A DNA stretch of 64,000 bases from an uncultured Maribacter sp. (GCA_947498505.1 CANMKG010000002.1:558001-622000), one strand, 5' to 3'. Positions 53,514 through 62,278 are shown, numbered from the stretch's first letter. Translations and numbers: made by a program. The notes: generated by a model from the sequence alone, not told the origin.

Positions 53514-54851
53514 ATGTTTGATAATTTAAGTGAAAAACTAGACAAGGCATTACACGTTCTTAAAGGACATGGTCAAATTACAGAAATTAATGTAGCAGAA
53601 ACCACAAAAGAAGTTCGTAGAGCTTTACTGGATGCCGATGTTAACTTTAAAATTGCGAAAGAGTTTACCAATAGGGTAAAAGAAAAAGCATTAGGTCAAG
53701 ACGTACTTACAACACTACAACCGGGCCAATTAATGGTTAAGATTGTAAAGGACGAGCTTACACAACTAATGGGTGGAGATACCGAGGGTATAAACCTTTC
53801 TGGCACACCTTCAGTAATTTTAATGTCTGGTTTACAAGGTTCGGGTAAAACTACATTTTCGGGAAAACTTGCAAATTTTTTAAAAACTAAAAAAAGCAAA
53901 ACCCCATTATTAGTAGCATGTGATGTTTATCGTCCCGCTGCAATTGATCAGCTACATGTAGTTGGAGAACAAATAGGAGTGGAGGTATACTCTAATCGTG
54001 AAAATAACGACCCAGTTGCTATAGCAAAAGCGGGTATTGCCCAAGCAAAATCTAACGGAAATAACGTTGTAATTATTGATACCGCTGGTAGATTGGCAGT
54101 CGATGAAAAAATGATGGAAGAAATTTCCAATATTCATTCGGCTATTAAACCACAAGAAACTTTGTTTGTGGTGGATTCTATGACGGGTCAAGATGCGGTA
54201 AATACTGCAAAAGCATTTAACGACATCCTTAATTTTGATGGTGTAATCCTTACAAAGTTAGATGGTGATACCCGTGGTGGAGCAGCAATATCTATTAAGT
54301 CTGTCGTAGATAAACCTATTAAGTTTATTGGTACTGGAGAGAAAATGGAGGCAATAGATGTTTTTCATCCTTCTCGTATGGCAGACCGTATTTTGGGAAT
54401 GGGTGATGTAATATCACTTGTTGAAAGAGCTCAGGAACAGTTTGATGAAGAAGAAGCTCGTAAGATTCAGAAGAAAATTGCTAAAAACAAGTTTGGTTTT
54501 GATGATTTCTTGAATCAAATTCAGCAAATCAAAAAAATGGGAAACATCAAAGATTTAATGGGGATGATTCCTGGTGCTGGAAAGGCACTAAAAGGTTTGG
54601 ATATTGATGATGACGCTTTTAAACATATTGAAGCTATAATTCATTCTATGACACCATTGGAGCGTTCAACACCAGCAAAAATTAACGCAAGTCGTAAAAA
54701 ACGCATTGCAAAAGGTAGTGGTCGTACAATTCAAGAAGTTAATCAGTTAATGAAACAGTTTGACCAAATGAGTAAAATGATGAAAATGATGCAAGGTGGT
54801 GGCGGTAAAAAAATGATGCAGATGATGAGTGGTATGAAAGGGATGAGGTAA
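53514..54851 (+). CDS. ffh: Signal recognition particle GTPase Ffh
   Basis: Protein part of the SRP that targets nascent membrane proteins to FtsY and SecYEG. The 445-residue product has the N domain, the G domain with GLQGSGKT (106-113), DTAGRLAVDEKMM and TKLDGDTRGG, and the Met-rich M domain with the RNA-binding RSTPAKINASRKKRIAKGSG and a tail rich in Met-Met-Lys. Complete and canonical. It has its own promoter; folD follows 127 bases downstream. Confidence 0.98.
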   Translation: MFDNLSEKLDKALHVLKGHGQITEINVAETTKEVRRALLDADVNFKIAKEFTNRVKEKALGQDVLTTLQPGQLMVKIVKDELTQLMGGDTEGINLSGTPSVILMSGLQGSGKTTFSGKLANFLKTKKSKTPLLVACDVYRPAAIDQLHVVGEQIGVEVYSNRENNDPVAIAKAGIAQAKSNGNNVVIIDTAGRLAVDEKMMEEISNIHSAIKPQETLFVVDSMTGQDAVNTAKAFNDILNFDGVILTKLDGDTRGGAAISIKSVVDKPIKFIGTGEKMEAIDVFHPSRMADRILGMGDVISLVERAQEQFDEEEARKIQKKIAKNKFGFDDFLNQIQQIKKMGNIKDLMGMIPGAGKALKGLDIDDDAFKHIEAIIHSMTPLERSTPAKINASRKKRIAKGSGRTIQEVNQLMKQFDQMSKMMKMMQGGGGKKMMQMMSGMKGMR

Positions 54852-54978
54852 GTTTATGGTTGTATTAGCCAAGAAAATCAGTCAATCCAATTGATGCAAT
54901 AATATGATTAACAAATCTAGTATACTTGGAGTTTAACCACTGTAAACTTTAAGCTACTAGTGAACACTATAGTTTAAC

Positions 54979-55863
54979 ATGGAATTATTAGACGGGAAAA
55001 AAATATCAAATCAAATAAAAGATGAGATTGCCGCCGAGGTTGCTAAAATGAAGGAAAAGGGAGAAAAAGTTCCTCATTTAGCTGCGGTATTAGTAGGTAA
55101 CGATGGAGCGAGTTTAACATACGTTGGTAGTAAAGTACGTTCTTGTGAACGTATTGGGTTTGAGTCTACTTTAATTCAGTTGCCAAGCACTACTTCTGAA
55201 GTAGAGCTTTTGAAAAAAATAGAAGAGTTAAATCAAAATGAGGATATTGATGGTTTTATAATTCAACTACCACTTCCACCCCAAATAAATGAGCAAAAGG
55301 TATTGTTAGCTGTAGACCCTGATAAAGATGTGGATGGCTTTCATCCAACGAATTTTGGAAAAATGGCGCTTGATATGAGTACTTTTATCCCAGCCACTCC
55401 ATTTGGAATTTTAGAGTTACTGGAAAGGTATAAAGTTGATACTAAAGGTAAACATACTGTTGTTATTGGAAGAAGTCATATTGTGGGTCGTCCCATGAGT
55501 ATATTAATGGGAAGAAAAGGCTGGCCTGGTAACTCAACCGTTACCCTTACGCATAGCCACACTAAAAATATTACGCAAATAATTTCTCAGGCGGATATTG
55601 TAATATCTGCATTAGGAGTACCAAAGTTTTTAAAAGCTGAAATGGTTAAAGATGATGCTGTAATTATTGATGTGGGTATTACCAGAGTTCCGGATGAAAC
55701 AAAGGAAAGAGGATATTATATTACTGGTGATGTAGATTTTGAAAATGTAAGTAAAAAGGCATCCTATATAACTCCAGTTCCAGGAGGCGTTGGACCTATG
55801 ACAATAGCCATGTTACTTAAAAACACATTATTGGCGCGAGAACGTCACAGAAATAGAAATTAA
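54979..55863 (+). CDS. folD: Bifunctional methylene-THF dehydrogenase / methenyl-THF cyclohydrolase
   Basis: Interconverts 5,10-methylene-THF and 10-formyl-THF in one-carbon metabolism. The 294-residue product shows the substrate site YVGSKVRSCERIGFES with the catalytic Lys, QLPLPPQI, the NADP-binding GRSHIVGRPMS and the C-terminal PVPGGVGPMTIAMLLKNT. Full length. A bidirectional terminator follows. Confidence 0.98.
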   Translation: MELLDGKKISNQIKDEIAAEVAKMKEKGEKVPHLAAVLVGNDGASLTYVGSKVRSCERIGFESTLIQLPSTTSEVELLKKIEELNQNEDIDGFIIQLPLPPQINEQKVLLAVDPDKDVDGFHPTNFGKMALDMSTFIPATPFGILELLERYKVDTKGKHTVVIGRSHIVGRPMSILMGRKGWPGNSTVTLTHSHTKNITQIISQADIVISALGVPKFLKAEMVKDDAVIIDVGITRVPDETKERGYYITGDVDFENVSKKASYITPVPGGVGPMTIAMLLKNTLLARERHRNRN

Positions 55864-55875
55864 TAATATTAGTAT

Positions 55876-55904
55876 AAAAAGCCTCATTCACATGAGGCTT
55901 TTTT
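55876..55904. terminator. Bidirectional terminator between folD and small lipoprotein
   Basis: AAAAAGCCTCAT (55876-55887) pairs perfectly with ATGAGGCTTTTT (55892-55903), loop TCAC. A T tract is present in both orientations, so it can end folD and the convergent small lipoprotein gene. Confidence 0.92.
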
Positions 55905-56049
55905 AGTGCGCTTTTTTTCGAGAATATGTTTCTGTACTAGCGGTATATACTTTTTTTGTTTTAGGAGGCTTTGTGTTGTTTTGGGAACTACATTGACAAA
56001 GTGTAGAAGTACCTAATAAAATTAGGCTAAAGTGTAGTATTTTATTCAT
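55903..56049 (-). CDS. Small lipoprotein, 48 residues
   Basis: A short frame from ATG 56049 to TAA 55905-55903. It begins MNKILHFSLILLGTSTLCQC, a lipoprotein signal with two candidate lipobox Cys (residues 18 and 20), followed by the short basic tail SSQNNTKPPKTKKVYTAS and TETYSRKKAH. The stop lies in the T tract of the bidirectional terminator. A signal peptide plus well-placed terminator supports a real gene; function unknown. Confidence 0.6.
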   Translation of the reverse strand: MNKILHFSLILLGTSTLCQCSSQNNTKPPKTKKVYTASTETYSRKKAH

Positions 56050-56105
56050 TATTAATGGTTTGTATTGTGGATTAAGTGATTAACAACGGATAAAAAATTA
56101 AATTG

Positions 56106-56138
56106 TTGTAAAACGTTTTATGAAAATCAGTATCTTTT
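56106..56138 (+). promoter_or_regulatory. Probable promoter of the esterase gene
   Basis: TTG (56106-56108), 22 bases, TATCTTTT (56131-56138, 7 of 8 to TAnnTTTG), 19 bases before ATG 56158. Confidence 0.5.
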
Positions 56139-56157
56139 TTGATAAATATTTAGAACC

Positions 56158-57015
56158 ATGAAAAAAATAAGATGTATTGTTACTTTTTGTATGCTTTTCT
56201 CATTAACACTTTCTGCGCAAATAGGGAAGGTTTTTGATAACCTAACGATGTCTAGTAAAATATTAAAAGGGGAAAGAAAATATGCAATATATCTGCCTCC
56301 AGATTATGAAACATCTGATAGAAGTTATCCTGTTTTGTATTTGTTACATGGAGCTGGTGATGACCAAACAGGTTGGGTGCAGTTTGGAGAGGTTTTAAAC
56401 ATAACCGATAGTGCTATTAAAAATAATTCGGCTACCGCTATGATTATTGTAATGCCAGACGCAAACACAGAAAAAAGAGGATATTTTAATGTTGGTGATT
56501 GGCGTTATGAAGATTTCTTTTTTGAAGAGTTTATGCCATATGTGGAAAAAAAATACAGAATTAAAAAAGAAAAAAGGTATCGTGCCATTTCTGGGCTTTC
56601 GATGGGAGGCGGAGGAACTTTTATGTATGCTTTGCATCATCCTGAATTGTTTTCATCAGCATGTCCACTAAGTGCTTATGTAGGCCCTTTAAGTCTGGAA
56701 CAATTAAAAAAACAAATGGGCAATACCGTTGATAAATATTCCGAAGAAGAAATTAAAGCATTTTATGAAAACCATAATGCCTTAGAGTTGTTAAAAATTG
56801 TTCCCGAAGAAGATGTAAAGTCCATAAAATGGTATATAGATTGTGGAGATGATGATTTTTTATTTGAAGGAAATAGTTTGGTGCATATTGCTATGAAGAA
56901 AAAAGATATTCCTCATGAATATCGCGTTAGAGATGGCGCTCATAGTTGGGGGTATTGGCGAGAATCATTGCCAAAAGTATTACAGTTTGTATCGGATACA
57001 TTTCATCAGCCTTAA
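56158..57015 (+). CDS. Secreted esterase (esterase D / CE1-like)
   Basis: An alpha/beta-hydrolase of the putative esterase family (PF00756). The 285-residue product has a signal peptide (MKKIRCIVTFCMLFSLTLSAQ), the entry segment YAIYLPPDYETSDRSYPVLY, an oxyanion region LLHGAGDD, the nucleophile elbow AISGLSMGGGG and a C-terminal His in RDGAHSWGYW; the acid is likely in YIDCGDDDF. Close relatives include acetylxylan and feruloyl esterases, so a polysaccharide-linked ester is possible. Monocistronic. Confidence 0.9.
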   Translation: MKKIRCIVTFCMLFSLTLSAQIGKVFDNLTMSSKILKGERKYAIYLPPDYETSDRSYPVLYLLHGAGDDQTGWVQFGEVLNITDSAIKNNSATAMIIVMPDANTEKRGYFNVGDWRYEDFFFEEFMPYVEKKYRIKKEKRYRAISGLSMGGGGTFMYALHHPELFSSACPLSAYVGPLSLEQLKKQMGNTVDKYSEEEIKAFYENHNALELLKIVPEEDVKSIKWYIDCGDDDFLFEGNSLVHIAMKKKDIPHEYRVRDGAHSWGYWRESLPKVLQFVSDTFHQP

Positions 57016-57020
57016 ACAAA

Positions 57021-57053
57021 ATTTGCTAAAACATAGCGGTTTACTTAGCAAAT
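57021..57053. terminator. Weak hairpin between convergent genes
   Basis: ATTTGCTAA (57021-57029) pairs with TTAGCAAAT (57045-57053), loop of 15. It overlaps the last codons of the VOC gene; T tracts are poor, so its role as terminator is uncertain. Confidence 0.35.
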
Positions 57054-57466
57054 AACTGTTCTGGTTTTTTAAAAGCTTTAAATTCTAAAGCATTTCCTGC
57101 GGGATCTAGAAAAAACATGGTAGCTTGTTCACCGATTTGTCCCTTGAATCGAATATAAGGTTCAATAACGAATTTCACTTTTTTACGAATTAAATCTTCG
57201 GAGAATTTTTTAAACTCGTTCCAAGGTAACACCACTCCGTAGTGTGGTATTGGAACATCATGACCATCAACGGGGTTGTAATGTAAGGCACTATCCTTAG
57301 GCTTTGGCTTGTAATGTATAACCAACTGATGCCCAAAAAGATTAAAATCTACCCATTGTTTGCTACTACGACCTTCTTGACACCCTAAAACTTCACCATA
57401 AAACTGCCTACATTCATTTAAATTATGAACGGGAATGGCAATGTGAAATGGGCTTATGTTTTTCAT
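57041..57466 (-). CDS. VOC-family (glyoxalase-like) protein
   Basis: A 141-residue VOC-fold protein. It starts [20 protein letters not shown] (His ligand), has [23 protein letters not shown] (second His) and [15 protein letters not shown] (Glu ligand), so the metal site looks intact. This subtype is often called extradiol dioxygenase-like in databases. It is 6 bases downstream of the alpha/beta hydrolase gene on the same strand, so the two likely form an operon. Confidence 0.88.
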   Translation of the reverse strand: MKNISPFHIAIPVHNLNECRQFYGEVLGCQEGRSSKQWVDFNLFGHQLVIHYKPKPKDSALHYNPVDGHDVPIPHYGVVLPWNEFKKFSEDLIRKKVKFVIEPYIRFKGQIGEQATMFFLDPAGNALEFKAFKKPEQLFAK

Positions 57467-57472
57467 GATACG

Positions 57473-58312
57473 TTAAGATTTTAAAAATGCTAAAATTTTA
57501 TCATTAACCTCATCTTGATGCATTGAGTGTCCTAAGCCTTCAGTCATAACTAGTTCACTGTTTTTCCAGTTAACATGAACATTTTCTGAACCGTGGAAAG
57601 GTGCTATTTTATCATGCTTATCATGAAAAAGCAACCCTTTTTGAGAAATGTTTTGTACATATTTTGGAGAACTAAAATCATCGATGGTAAAACCAAATCT
57701 ATTTTCAATATAATTACTTAGGCTTTTGTGAACTTTACCATTGAATTTTAGTATGTTTTGGTAATCGCTCATAATTTCATGAAACTCAGAAGGAGAGCCA
57801 ATGGTCACAATTTTTTCAAGGTTACCGTTCTTATTTACATGTTCATTATATAAAACCGTCATTCCTCCTAAGGAGTGGGCTACAATGGATTTAGGATTGT
57901 ATTTTTTAATCATGAATTGTAAAACTTCAGCGTACAATGGAACATATAGTTTATCACCGGAAGAATATCCATGACCTGGAGCATCAAAAGCAATAATATT
58001 ATAATTAGCTGCAGTTAGTTTTTCAACTAAATTTCGCCATCTAAATGTGTTGCTTTCCCATCCATGAACAAGTAATACGGTTTCTTTATTTCCTTGCCAT
58101 TTGTACGACTGAATTTTATGGGAACCTACAGTGTGCAACTCATCTTTTGCATTATCTAAGTATGCTTTTTGAAAAGGTAAAACATTACCTTTTCTGTTTG
58201 TGCAAAAAAGATTAAAAGCCTTTAAGGCTGTTTTTTCGGGAGATATATAAACCAAACTATTGAAATAACTTCCGTAAGCAAGTGGGATTATTTTTTGAAG
58301 TATTTTTTTCAT
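57473..58312 (-). CDS. Alpha/beta-fold hydrolase
   Basis: A 279-residue alpha/beta hydrolase. The core shows LLVHGWESNTFRW (oxyanion region), NIIAFDAPGHGYSSGD, the nucleophile elbow VAHSLGGMTVLY, a catalytic acid near FHDKHDKIAPF and the His in EGLGHSMHQDEV. The N-terminus has a hydrophobic segment (about residues 5-22) that may be a membrane anchor rather than a signal. Substrate unknown. It is divergent from an HxlR regulator. Confidence 0.88.
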   Translation of the reverse strand: MKKILQKIIPLAYGSYFNSLVYISPEKTALKAFNLFCTNRKGNVLPFQKAYLDNAKDELHTVGSHKIQSYKWQGNKETVLLVHGWESNTFRWRNLVEKLTAANYNIIAFDAPGHGYSSGDKLYVPLYAEVLQFMIKKYNPKSIVAHSLGGMTVLYNEHVNKNGNLEKIVTIGSPSEFHEIMSDYQNILKFNGKVHKSLSNYIENRFGFTIDDFSSPKYVQNISQKGLLFHDKHDKIAPFHGSENVHVNWKNSELVMTEGLGHSMHQDEVNDKILAFLKS

Positions 58313-58394
58313 AATGATGTGAGGTCTTTGAGCTACTCTATTTTTGGCGAATTTACGCTTTTCAAAATTTTAAAGCGCTTTATTTTTTATATCG

Positions 58395-58409
58395 GTTACT
58401 TTTGGTAAC
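58395..58409. promoter_or_regulatory. Palindrome between hydrolase and hxlR genes
   Basis: GTTAC-TTTTG-GTAAC (58395-58399 with 58405-58409), extended by G on the left. It lies 83 bases upstream of the hydrolase start and 72 bases upstream of the hxlR start. Similar dyads are bound by HxlR/MarR-type winged-helix repressors; assignment is inference. Confidence 0.45.
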
Positions 58410-58480
58410 TTACTCTATATGTGAAACTAAATTAAGCATTACTCTTTAATTATTAATGAGTTGCGAAAATAATACTTGGT

Positions 58481-58909
58481 ATGGAAAAAGAAACTAATAT
58501 TGATAATCAGCAGGTTAGGAATAAAAAAAAGATGAAAAAAATGTTTGGGCATATTAACTATAAAAAACCGCCTGAATTGTGTCCAATTAGAGATGTTTTA
58601 GCACCTGCTTCCGATAAATGGACTATGTTAATTTTGCTGTATTTAGGGTACTTTCCTGTTTTACGTTTTAGCAAGCTAAAAAAGTATTTATACGGTATAT
58701 CAAACAAAGTATTGAGTGAACGATTAAAAGCTGTAGAAGCTGATGGCTACGTTCACCGTAAGATGTATGCTGAGGTTCCTATAAGAGTAGAATACAGTTT
58801 AACGGACTTTGGAAAATCTTACGTAGAAAAATTACTTGAATTTACGGAATGGACGATGCAAAATCATCCTAAAATAATTGCTAACAGGGAAAAATTTCAA
58901 GTGTACTAG
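58481..58909 (+). CDS. HxlR-family transcriptional regulator
   Basis: A 142-residue winged-helix regulator with a longer, Lys-rich N-terminus (MEKETNIDNQQVRNKKKMKK). The core runs CPIRDVLAPASDKWTMLILL, FSKLKKYLYGISNKVLSERL and VEYSLTDFGKSYVEKLLEF. One Cys is present before the first helix, the usual redox site. It is divergent from the alpha/beta hydrolase-VOC pair, the likely target. Confidence 0.92.
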   Translation: MEKETNIDNQQVRNKKKMKKMFGHINYKKPPELCPIRDVLAPASDKWTMLILLYLGYFPVLRFSKLKKYLYGISNKVLSERLKAVEADGYVHRKMYAEVPIRVEYSLTDFGKSYVEKLLEFTEWTMQNHPKIIANREKFQVY

Positions 58910-58917
58910 CGGTTAAA

Positions 58918-59472
58918 CTAATCCCAAGAAACCATCATATATTTAATTTTCGCTGCATCTGGAATTTGAACTGCCTCAATGGAAGCTGTTGAAACGTACC
59001 GTAAACTTTCAGGAAGTTCTTTTTTATCAATAGTGAAATAAATGTCACTATCCTTAAGTAGAATTACAACATTGTTCATTGATGTTATTATTTTACTTAT
59101 AGAACATTTATTCCTAATTTCTTTAAAAGTACTATTAATCCCAATGCCATTTAAGGTAGAAAATCTAGGATCTTTTATCTGAATGTTTTCTATTGTTGGA
59201 ATACTATCGGAATTCGGAGTTAATGTTAGTAGGTGCTTTCCGCCTCGTTCAAAAACCTTTATTTTACTTGCACCAGAACCAAAGTTTAATTTGACAGTAT
59301 CTTGCACAATAGAATCGTTTGAATAAATTAATTCCAGGTCGCGGGCTAAACTTTTACGTTCTAATTTTCCAATTTTTTCTTGAGTGATAAGAAAATGGGG
59401 GTCTTTTTCTTTTTCACATTGTGTTAAAAAGAAAAACAAAGGAGTGGCTAATAGTAGGAAATATTTTTTCAT
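58918..59472 (-). CDS. Lipoprotein of unknown function
   Basis: A 184-residue lipoprotein (MKKYFLLLATPLFFFLTQCE, lipobox Cys19). The mature part has beta-type segments (IKVFERGGKHLLTLTPNSDS; FSTLNGIGINSTFKEIRNKC) and the end IKYMMVSWD. The GIGINSTFKEIRNKC motif resembles the substrate-independent DUF1131 group, but I am not sure. The start codon directly follows the stop of the HerA-like gene (0-base spacing), so the two form an operon. Confidence 0.7.
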   Translation of the reverse strand: MKKYFLLLATPLFFFLTQCEKEKDPHFLITQEKIGKLERKSLARDLELIYSNDSIVQDTVKLNFGSGASKIKVFERGGKHLLTLTPNSDSIPTIENIQIKDPRFSTLNGIGINSTFKEIRNKCSISKIITSMNNVVILLKDSDIYFTIDKKELPESLRYVSTASIEAVQIPDAAKIKYMMVSWD

Positions 59473-60975
59473 TTATCGTATTACTTTTTTAAGAACTCCA
59501 AGAACACCTCTTATAAAAGTGGCACTTGTAAGCACTTTAACTATGGGGTTTTGTCTGGTACTTCTCCTTGAGGAAGAACGTGGTTTAGGTTTGTTTTTTT
59601 CTTTTTCGGCTTCCTTTTCAGCAACCTCAATTTTTTCATTCAAAATTTCATAGGCGCTTTCGCGGTCAATATCGTCGTTGTACTTTTTAACAAGGTTTGA
59701 ACTTTTAACTACAGTACTTAATTCGCTCTTAGTTAAAATATCCATTCGGCTCATTGGAGCTCTTAACAATGTTGCAGCAAGGGGTGTAGGTCTGCCTTTT
59801 TCATCAAGTGCAGAAATAAGAGCTTCTCCGGTACCCAAAGTTGTTAGTACCGTTTTTGTATCATAGTATTCTGAAATTGGATAATTTTCGGCTGCAAGTT
59901 TTATAGCTTTTCTATCTTTTGCAGTAAAAGCACGCAAAGCATGTTGTACTTTTAAGCCTAATTGCGCTAAAACCTCATCAGGCACATCGGTAGGGTTTTG
60001 TGTTACAAAATACAATCCAATCCCCTTGGAGCGTATTAGCTTAACAATGCTTTCTATTTGATCTAGCAATGCTTTGGAAGCTTCCTTAAAAATAAGGTGG
60101 GCCTCATCAATAAATAACACCAATTCTGGAGCATCAGCATCTCCTTGCTCTGGAAAAGTGGCGTAAATTTCAGCCAACAGACTTAACATAAAGGTGGAGA
60201 AAAGTTTTGGTCGGTCTTGAATATCTGTTAGTCTTATAATATTTATATAACCTCTACCGCTATCATCTATTCTGGTAAGGTCATTAACATCAAAGGATTT
60301 TTCGCCAAAAAACAAATCCGCTCCTTGTTGTTCTAATTCAATAATCTTTCTAAGAATACTACCAGTGGAACTTGTCGAGATACGTCCATAATCTTTTGTG
60401 AACTCAGGTTTTCCAGCACCCGTAGCATATTGCAGCACCTTTTTAAAATCTTTTAGATCTAGTAATGGAAGTTTGTTATCATCACAATACTTAAATACTA
60501 CAGCAACAATACCTTCTTGCGTTTCAGTTAAATCTAAAATTCTTGAGAGCAACACAGGACCAAATTCAGAAACCGTTGCACGTAATTTTACCCCATCTTG
60601 TTCAGACAGGGAAAGAATTTCAACTGGAAAACCTTTGGCTTCAAAAGGTAAACCAATTTTTGCATGGCGTTCATCAATTTTTTCGTGCCCAGGACTTGGT
60701 TTAGCTAAACCACTTAAATCGCCTTTTAAATCCATTAATAGTACAGGAATACCTTTTTCAGAAAGATTTTCAGCCAGTACCTGCAATGTTTTGGTTTTTC
60801 CGGTTCCTGTAGCTCCTGCTATAAGACCATGCCTGTTAAGTGTTTTTAAGGGGATTTTTACATAGGCGTTGGTAACTGCTTCATTTTCATGCATTGCTGC
60901 ACCCATGGTAATAAAATCACCTTTAGTAGTATATCCTTTTTCAATATGTGCAAAGAAATCTTCCTTAGTGGCCAT
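59473..60975 (-). CDS. HerA-like (DUF853/YjgR) P-loop ATPase
   Basis: A 500-residue FtsK/HerA-superfamily ATPase. Walker A GATGTGKT is at residues 54-61, Walker B is in ELVLFIDEAHLIF, and the C-terminal part has FVTQNPTDVPDEVLAQLGLK with an Arg-rich tail (PKPRSSSRRSTRQNPI). E. coli YjgR is the nearest named relative; function is unknown, though HerA proteins process DNA ends and are parts of several defence systems. Here no nuclease (NurA, DUF4297, Sir2) partners it, only a lipoprotein. Confidence 0.9.
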   Translation of the reverse strand: MATKEDFFAHIEKGYTTKGDFITMGAAMHENEAVTNAYVKIPLKTLNRHGLIAGATGTGKTKTLQVLAENLSEKGIPVLLMDLKGDLSGLAKPSPGHEKIDERHAKIGLPFEAKGFPVEILSLSEQDGVKLRATVSEFGPVLLSRILDLTETQEGIVAVVFKYCDDNKLPLLDLKDFKKVLQYATGAGKPEFTKDYGRISTSSTGSILRKIIELEQQGADLFFGEKSFDVNDLTRIDDSGRGYINIIRLTDIQDRPKLFSTFMLSLLAEIYATFPEQGDADAPELVLFIDEAHLIFKEASKALLDQIESIVKLIRSKGIGLYFVTQNPTDVPDEVLAQLGLKVQHALRAFTAKDRKAIKLAAENYPISEYYDTKTVLTTLGTGEALISALDEKGRPTPLAATLLRAPMSRMDILTKSELSTVVKSSNLVKKYNDDIDRESAYEILNEKIEVAEKEAEKEKNKPKPRSSSRRSTRQNPIVKVLTSATFIRGVLGVLKKVIR

Positions 60976-61162
60976 TGGTTATTTTTTGATAAAAATAATT
61001 GATTTTTGGTCAATTATGAAGTCATTTTAGCATCAATATTTGTACCAAAGCCTGCTTTTTATTAACATTTTCGAAATAATCAGCTATTATTTTTAATGAG
61101 TAGTTCAAAATCAAATGTTTTATGATATTTAATTTGTTGGGGTTTAAGTATGGGTACGTATC

Positions 61163-61191
61163 TTGAGTATTAAGTATTAACTGTATCTTTG
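61163..61191 (+). promoter_or_regulatory. Promoter of queE, apparently leaderless
   Basis: TTG (61163-61165), 18 bases, TATCTTTG (61184-61191, exact TAnnTTTG). The ATG is at 61196, only 4 bases after the -7 box, so transcription would begin at or a few bases beyond the start codon. Confidence 0.7.
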
Positions 61192-61195
61192 CAGA

Positions 61196-61828
61196 ATGTC
61201 TAAAGCTCACATGTTAGAGAAGGTAAATAAAGGAGAAATGCTTCCCCTTATGGAGGAGTTTTATACGATTCAAGGAGAAGGGTATTATAAGGGAACTGCT
61301 GCTTATTTTATTAGAGTAGGAGGTTGCGATGTAGGTTGCCATTGGTGCGACGTAAAGGAAAGCTGGAATGCGGAAACGCATCCACCTACCGAAATATCCA
61401 GTATTGTAGAAAACGCAGCCAAATATTCCGATACTATTGTGGTTACAGGCGGTGAGCCTTTAACTTGGAATATGAATCCGCTTACCAAGGCATTAAAAGC
61501 TAAAAATTTAACCACGCATATAGAAACTTCTGGGGCATATGAATTAACGGGAGATTGGGATTGGATATGCCTTTCACCAAAGAAAAATAAGTTACCAGTA
61601 AAGGCGGTATATGATAATGCGAACGAGTTAAAGGTAATAGTGTATAATAAGCACGATTTAGTTTTTGCGGAAGAGCAAGCGGCAAAAACAAATAACAATT
61701 GTATTCTTTATTTACAACCAGAATGGAGTGTAAGGGGTAAAATGGTTCCCGAGATTGTTGATTTTGTAATGAAAAATCCTAAATGGAAGGTGTCATTACA
61801 AACGCATAAGTATTTAAATATTCCTTAA
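61196..61828 (+). CDS. queE: 7-carboxy-7-deazaguanine synthase
   Basis: Radical SAM enzyme of queuosine precursor synthesis (CPH4 to CDG). The 210-residue product carries the iron-sulfur motif C44-x3-C48-x2-C51 in GGCDVGCHWC, the upstream EEFYTIQGEGYYKG and the GGEP motif in TGGEPLTWN. The canonical N-terminus of relatives begins near here, so ATG 61196 is plausible despite the short leader; Met 6 or Met 15 are alternatives. The pathway partners queC and queD are not in the window. Confidence 0.95.
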   Translation: MSKAHMLEKVNKGEMLPLMEEFYTIQGEGYYKGTAAYFIRVGGCDVGCHWCDVKESWNAETHPPTEISSIVENAAKYSDTIVVTGGEPLTWNMNPLTKALKAKNLTTHIETSGAYELTGDWDWICLSPKKNKLPVKAVYDNANELKVIVYNKHDLVFAEEQAAKTNNNCILYLQPEWSVRGKMVPEIVDFVMKNPKWKVSLQTHKYLNIP

Positions 61829-61831
61829 GCG

Positions 61832-62125
61832 TTAAGCGCATTCAGAAGATGCTGTTTCAACCAGACAAAGTTCTTCTTGTAAACAAAACTTCCATTTAAT
61901 GTACAGGTCAATAGCGCCTAGAATTTCCATATCCTTAAAACGTTCCGCTAAAGTATCGTCTCGTAAAAAAGTCAGATAAAAAGGTAGTTGAAATTTCCAA
62001 GGCATTTTTTCTATAGCAGAAAGTGGCCCTGTGCATTCACTAAAATAAAGGTTTGAGTTTTTGTCTAAATAAAATGTAAGATTATGCGTATTAATGTAGG
62101 AAATTGCATTAAACGTTTTTTCCAT
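61832..62125 (-). CDS. Unknown 97-residue protein
   Basis: A small protein without signal peptide or TM. It begins MEKTFNAISYINTHNLTFYL, has a central segment MPWKFQLPFYLTFLRDD and a C-terminal Cys cluster (KFCLQEELCLVETASSEC). No family recognised. It is convergent with queE, its stop 4 bases from the queE stop. Confidence 0.6.
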   Translation of the reverse strand: MEKTFNAISYINTHNLTFYLDKNSNLYFSECTGPLSAIEKMPWKFQLPFYLTFLRDDTLAERFKDMEILGAIDLYIKWKFCLQEELCLVETASSECA

Positions 62126-62164
62126 ATGCTATGTTGCGGTTTTAACTGTGGTTTTAATCTTAGT

Positions 62165-62278
62165 CCAATTTATCCATCACGTCCATACTCAGTTTTAAAT
62201 AATTATTTTGCATGTTAAAAATCTAATAAACATTTACTTACGTAATGTATATGAGATATGGACAAAATGATGGATTGT
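62165..62278. repeat. Separated inverted repeat upstream of HTH gene
   Basis: CCATC and TCCATA (within 62174-62186) are inversely repeated by TATGGA and GATGG (within 62257-62274), about 70 bases apart, in the 264-base gap before the HTH gene. Nearby is the tandem AGTACATAAAAGTACAT (62344-62360), a possible operator. Both are weak signals. Confidence 0.35.

Noticed and set aside
60398-60865. 155-codon plus-strand frame inside the HerA-like gene
   Set aside because: Opposite a convincing P-loop ATPase; Ser/Thr/Pro-rich with no motif or signal.
61303-61698. 131-codon minus-strand frame opposite queE
   Set aside because: queE has its full radical SAM motif; the antisense frame has no family features.
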